From Phallusia mammillata (Eukaryota; Chordata; Ascidiacea; Phlebobranchia; Ascidiidae), in contig QLIY01000398.1 of assembly GCA_003260075.1 (NCBI GenBank), positions 1-64,000 of the forward strand: 64,000 nucleotides of DNA. Reading direction: 5' to 3'. Every line of letters starts with the position of its first letter. Position 1 is the first letter of the stretch. The translations under genes and the position numbers were made by a program. The notes beneath the pieces are model-generated. The model was not told where the DNA came from. It did not search any database and saw nothing but the letters and a program-made list of their open reading frames with translations. Shown here piece after piece: positions 62,255 to 64,000 of this stretch.

Positions 62255-64000
62255 GCTATATCCATACAGCAGTTCAATTTGATGCAATTTAATATGTGAC
62301 CATTCTGAACGGTGCAATACATTCATCACAAACTGTAATGGACAACTTTTCTAGAGTGCATAAATTTGTTTACATTGTTGGAAATACACCCGCCGATGCG
62401 GTCACTTCATTGCTGCAGATATAAGGGTCACGGTAACAAATCAGCTCTCTGTCGCCCACTCCTGTTTAGCGTCCCGACACAATGTCAATACCGATGTGAC
62501 GAGCGGCTTAGTTTGGAATTGCTCGTGTGAAGCAAAACGACCTCAACCGATTCGATCGAACCCACAGGAAAACTTCGTCGCAACGCAACCGCTGTAGTGG
62601 CGAGTTACTGACATCCAAACAGTGTGTGTAGTCTCACAGTTACACAACATTTATAACCAGGTATGTTTAGCGAGGTTTCTAGTGGAGTTAGGGGGATACT
62701 GCGGGTTTACATGTGGTCGCATCCTGAATTTAGTGGTTAGGTTCGTCGGGCAGTTGTCGGCGCGCCACAATTCGTTTCATGGCGAGTTTCGAGTGCAGTC
62801 CTGTGTTGAACGGCGTGGCCGAACCCAGCCAGCGTGACGGGCGATCGCCTCATTCACATAGACTCACTCCAGACACACGCACACACACTTACGCCGCGCA
62901 CACATGCACAGAGGGGCAAACAAGCTAAGCGATGGACTCGGTTTAGCGATAACAAACCCAATACGCGCTGTTTCCGTATTAACCGCGTTTCCCACAAAAA
63001 ATATCAAACTGAAAGAGAGATCAACATTTGTGTTTCGTGTAAATTCATGATTTGTCCAATAAATAGGTTTGGGTATGTTTTTATGGACGCATATAACAAA
63101 TTTGTCGTTCAACTGATGTAATGCTGAACAAAATACTAGCTGGTTTTTCAAGAACTTTTATTTTCCAAACACTTTGCAAATGAAATAGGGTTTCATATCC
63201 TGAATGCTTGCGAGGTAAATGTTGAAGGAAATGTTAAGGACGCTGAAATGCTAAGCACGGCGATCGCGCACAACTGGACAGCGTTTTTGTTTAGCGAGAA
63301 AAAGCGCCTCTTATTTATCAGTTCTCTTTCTCTTGACGGCGAACGGGCTCAGCGGGGAAAAGTCCTTCAACAAACACGAGCGAAGATACAGAACAGACTC
63401 AACAGAGTTTGAAGGGGAAGTGGCCGGAGCGCTTGCTGGCCATTCGCACAAGTAAAGAAACGCTCCTGAGTGCTTCTCGTTTCTACAACTACCCGCTTGT
63501 TCTGTGTAAAGCGCTGTAAGCCCGCACACACATTTGCTCGGCGCACGGCTCACCCGCTGTGTCCACTAACGTCCTGTTTACCGCAAAACCTGAAGTTTGA
63601 AACACCCTTGAAATAGTTCCAAACCTTCTGCAAACCCGCTAAATGTGACGGACGACAACTAAATTAATCGCTTGCTTTTCTACATCTTGTGATTGGGATT
63701 AATCAACCTGCAACTACTTTATAATTTTTTTACAAACATAACTTTAACTTTATTTTGGCAATATATTTTAATATTGTTTAAAACAACTGATTTTGTTTTA
63801 AATGCAACAAAACCTCTGCTCAGAATATGAATATTACATAAAACTGATTTAAAAAGCAAATCAAAGTAATAACATATTTATTTGCAAACTGTACCTAAGT
63901 ATTTTAAAAATTTAGTGACTAAAAATACTTCAAACATTTATTTGTTAAACATCCATTGATAAACTATGGGCTGACATTTCAGTGTTGCCATAGCAATTTG
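62255..64000. other. Upstream region of the Ig/FN3 receptor, CpG-richer island-like stretch
   Basis: No exon could be supported. From about 62400 to 63620 the sequence is visibly richer in G+C and CpG than its AT-rich surroundings, with a CAG|GTATGT donor-like site at 62660 on the plus strand and ACACAC tracts near 62870. This could be a promoter or 5' untranslated exon region for the receptor, for a plus-strand gene running out of the window, or for both. Confidence 0.4.

Overview
The window looks like nuclear DNA of an invertebrate chordate, most likely an ascidian tunicate of the Ciona type. This is inferred from AT-rich sequence, compact intron-rich genes, a fibulin-7-like gene, single AP-3 beta and STT3A genes that read closely to their vertebrate counterparts, and many short hAT-like elements and tRNA-derived SINEs. 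No database search was possible, so the species is not established. All exon models were built by hand from reading frame, splice dinucleotides and phase; every exon junction reported is phase-consistent unless stated.

Layout, left to right. 1119-4996 (+): a complete fibulin-7-like matrix protein (signal peptide, coiled coil, sushi, EGF and calcium-binding EGF modules, fibulin C-terminal module). 5358-9402 (-): a CUB plus zona-pellucida (ZP) domain membrane protein with a furin site before its transmembrane segment. 10007-30762 (-): the complete 24-exon beta subunit of the AP-3 adaptor complex. Its 8.9-kb intron 8 holds, on the opposite strand, three tandem paralogues (18417-19710, 20043-21249, 22004-24676). 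They encode small secreted proproteins with a shared four-exon layout, a basic cleavage site and a 92-93 residue four-cysteine mature domain. I do not recognise this family with confidence; its pattern recalls Spaetzle/neurotrophin-type cystine-knot ligands. 31972-34997 (-): a secreted protein with two chitin-binding (peritrophin-A, CBM14) domains. 37694-45217 (-): a complete STT3A catalytic subunit of oligosaccharyltransferase. 47013-62003 (-): an Ig/fibronectin-III adhesion receptor whose first exon(s) are not found and may lie beyond the window.

The genes do not form one pathway. Five of the eight products are secretory or cell-surface proteins, and STT3A itself glycosylates such proteins, but the neighbourhood looks like ordinary gene order rather than an operon.

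The space between exons is rich in repeats: hAT-like MITEs (several with 8-bp target duplications), foldback elements, tRNA-headed SINEs and three or four minisatellites. About thirty runs of 9-12 C (a few of G, and C runs of 58, 42 and 20) interrupt the sequence. Most sit between two near-identical direct copies of 50-250 bp, often copies of coding exons. This is best explained as an assembly artefact from unmerged contig or haplotype ends, and it should be kept in mind when reading any duplication here.
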